Assembly (NCBI GenBank): GCA_023450535.1
Contig: JAEXGX010000131.1
Span: 1-6,848 of the forward strand
Reading direction: 5' to 3'
Source: Pseudomonadota bacterium
GTDB lineage: Bacteria; Desulfobacterota; Desulfovibrionia; Desulfovibrionales; Desulfovibrionaceae
Length of the DNA: 6,848 nt
Part shown: positions 5,736-6,848 of the stretch, in pieces
Position numbering within the stretch: position 1 is the stretch's first letter
Layout: the number at the start of each line of letters is the position of its first letter
Made by a program: the position numbers and the translations under genes
Notes under the pieces: model-generated
What the model was told of the DNA's origin: nothing
Database searches by the model: none
The model's input: only the letters and a program-made list of their open reading frames with translations

Positions 5736-6230
5736 ATCCCTTATGCTTGGCGTATCAATAGTTATTGAGATTCTTTACGTCTTGAATTGGCAAGGCTCAT
5801 TTGCTTCTCTGATTGCGGAAATTTTTTCTGTGCCAGAAGGCACTGTCTGAAAGTATAGTTGTATATATGAAGATAAGAATAAAAACTTTTTGTGAATATT
5901 GAATATACTTTTAGTTTGATCTGGTGAAGATATTAATTATGATACACATCTATGATGTAATTCTTCACTTCTTGACGATAACGTCAAACTCGATCACTAT
6001 TAGGGAATAGTAAAGGAAGCACTCACAAAAGAGAGAACAGGAATGGCTGGAGAGTATAACAGACCATATTCTTGAAGTTTGGGCTATGCTTTGCAGCTTC
6101 GGCAGGCGGGCGAAGGGTTATGGTGGTTTCTTTTCCTGGTTGTAGAAGACTACGTAATACAGGATGGGATTCAATGCACGACAAATAGAACAGTGTGGTA
6201 TTTTTTTGATGTAGTGAAAGTGATGTATAT

Positions 6231-6297
6231 GTAATGGATATATACTCATGCAGTAGTTTTTTCTTATGAGCATACCAATGCATGAGTATAACATTAC
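6231..6297. repeat. Long inverted repeat in the AT-rich stretch
   Basis: TATACTCATGCA (6241-6252) and TGCATGAGTATA (6279-6290) are perfect 12-base reverse complements separated by 26 bases. After a small internal mismatch (GATA on the left, A on the right) the match resumes with GTAATG (6231-6236) and CATTAC (6292-6297). In total 18 base pairs can form. No gene or T-run is attached to it. Confidence 0.6.
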
Positions 6298-6377
6298 TAT
6301 GAAAATTTAGATAATGTAATAGTACATGGGTGAAGGTTTGTTGTGCGGAATATTATGGATTGGTAGAATGGTGATTT

Positions 6378-6407
6378 ATTGCCGGGCGAGGAAGGGCAGT
6401 TTTTTTT
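6378..6407 (+). terminator. Weak intrinsic terminator-like structure
   Basis: ATTGCC (6378-6383) pairs with GGCAGT (6395-6400), with one T-G pair, around an 11-base loop. The right arm ends in a run of eight T (6400-6407). The stem is short, and no plus-strand gene upstream needs it, so this could be chance or the end of a lost gene or small RNA. Confidence 0.3.
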
Positions 6408-6501
6408 AAAATTTGGATAAGTATACTGGCTACTCAGCTGGGCGCGGAGAGCCCCAGTCCGATAAAAGATTCACTCGTTTTGGCGTTCCTATACATACTC
6501 C

Positions 6502-6848
6502 AATTTGTTGGCCCTGAATGCGGCCATTGAAGCGGCCAGGGCCGGGGATGCCGGGCGCGGCTTTGCCGTGGTGGCCGACGAGGCGCGCAATCTGGCCGAA
6601 AAAACCATGGCTTCCACCCAGGATGTAGGCAACGCCATCCAGGCCATTCAGGACAGCACGTCCAAAAGTATGGCCTCCGTGGACAAGGCCGTGGCCCGGA
6701 TCGAACAGGCCACGGATCTGACGGTCCGGTCCGGCCGGGCATTGGAGGAGATCGTCACCACCGTGGAGCACACGGCCGGTCAGGTCAGCGCCATTGCCAC
6801 GGCCAGCGAGCAGCAGTCCGCGGCCAGCGAGGAGATCAACCGCTCCAT
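6502..6848 (+). pseudogene. Methyl-accepting chemotaxis protein signalling domain fragment, lacking its N-terminus
   Basis: The frame encodes 115 residues up to the window edge. It opens with NLLALNAAIEAARAGDAGRG then FAVVADEARNLAEKT, the highly conserved hairpin tip of chemoreceptors that contacts CheA and CheW. It continues as heptad-patterned coiled coil to TASEQQSAASEEINRS, a usual C-terminal methylation-side motif. Everything a receptor needs before the tip is absent: ligand-binding domain, membrane segments, HAMP and the descending helix. Homology begins sharply at 6502; the preceding in-frame codons (KIHSFWRSYTYS) are unrelated and are closed by a TAA at 6463-6465. No start codon with a ribosome site is present. 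GC is very high (45 of 60 bases at 6541-6600). It is best read as a 5'-truncated gene copy. The part beyond the window could still be intact. Confidence 0.8.

Larger units (their letters stand above)
5736..6430. other. AT-rich stretch without a recognisable gene
   Basis: A hand count over 5761-6420 gives 235 G or C in 660 bases, about 36%, against roughly 52-53% in sampled lines of the flanking genes. I translated it on both strands and found only short frames without family-like sequence or ribosome sites; the longest closed one, 86 codons at 6283-6023 on the minus strand, looks random. It holds several dyads: TTGACG/CGTCAA (5972-5987), GTGAAGA/TCTTCAC (5924-5930 and 5962-5968), GTGCC/GGCAC (near 5830-5843) and a long one at 6231-6297. 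It may be decayed foreign DNA. Confidence 0.6.

Noticed and set aside
5674..5766. Short plus-strand frame starting MRIAPGGELEVN within the double palindrome
   Set aside because: About 31 codons, no ribosome site, a stop just upstream, and composition explained by the GC-rich palindromes.
6430..6771. Minus-strand frames of 102-113 codons over the chemoreceptor fragment
   Set aside because: They are GC-rich antisense shadows. The plus strand carries an unmistakable chemoreceptor signalling domain.
1..6848. CRISPR array, tRNA, rRNA or complete insertion sequence
   Set aside because: I saw no regularly spaced direct repeats, no tRNA-like cloverleaf and no transposase gene on either strand.

Overview
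The window looks like chromosomal DNA from a Gram-negative deltaproteobacterium of the Desulfovibrio type. This is inferred from gene content (arylsulfate sulfotransferase family protein, PAS-type sigma-54 activator, GT9 heptosyltransferase, a methyl-accepting chemotaxis protein fragment of the kind abundant in that group), strong AGGAGG-type ribosome binding sites and a mid-50s % GC in the genes. The species cannot be fixed from sequence alone.

Layout. Positions 1-3822 hold four genes, all on the minus strand. In transcription order they are an EVE-domain protein (3822-3331), a PAS/AAA+/Fis sigma-54 activator (3300-1876), a small secreted ComEA-like helix-hairpin-helix protein (1478-1179) and the first 306 codons of an arylsulfotransferase (919 to beyond position 1). 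Divergent from the EVE gene, and read on the plus strand, is a GT9 lipopolysaccharide heptosyltransferase (4098-5168). It converges on a small minus-strand cupin (5596-5240). From about 5736 to 6500 there is no convincing gene: a REP-like double palindrome, then an AT-rich stretch (hand count about 36% GC over 5761-6420) with inverted repeats. The window ends in a very GC-rich piece of a methyl-accepting chemotaxis protein signalling domain that begins abruptly at 6502 with no N-terminal part.

How the parts may work together. The 397-base gap between the sigma-54 activator and the ComEA-like gene is the most structured part of the window. It carries a very good -24/-12 (sigma-54) promoter at 1565-1550. 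About 97 bases upstream of its expected start point is the centre of a perfect 35-base palindrome built from TGACA/TGTCA units. Further upstream, a second TGTCA-type palindrome overlaps the activator's stop codon, and a second, weaker -24/-12-like box shares an 11-base block with the first. The simplest reading is that the activator encoded next door binds these palindromes and switches on the ComEA-like gene, and possibly the arylsulfotransferase behind it. This is inference and untested. The EVE protein and the activator are 30 bases apart and probably one transcript. The heptosyltransferase and cupin look like independent single-gene units.
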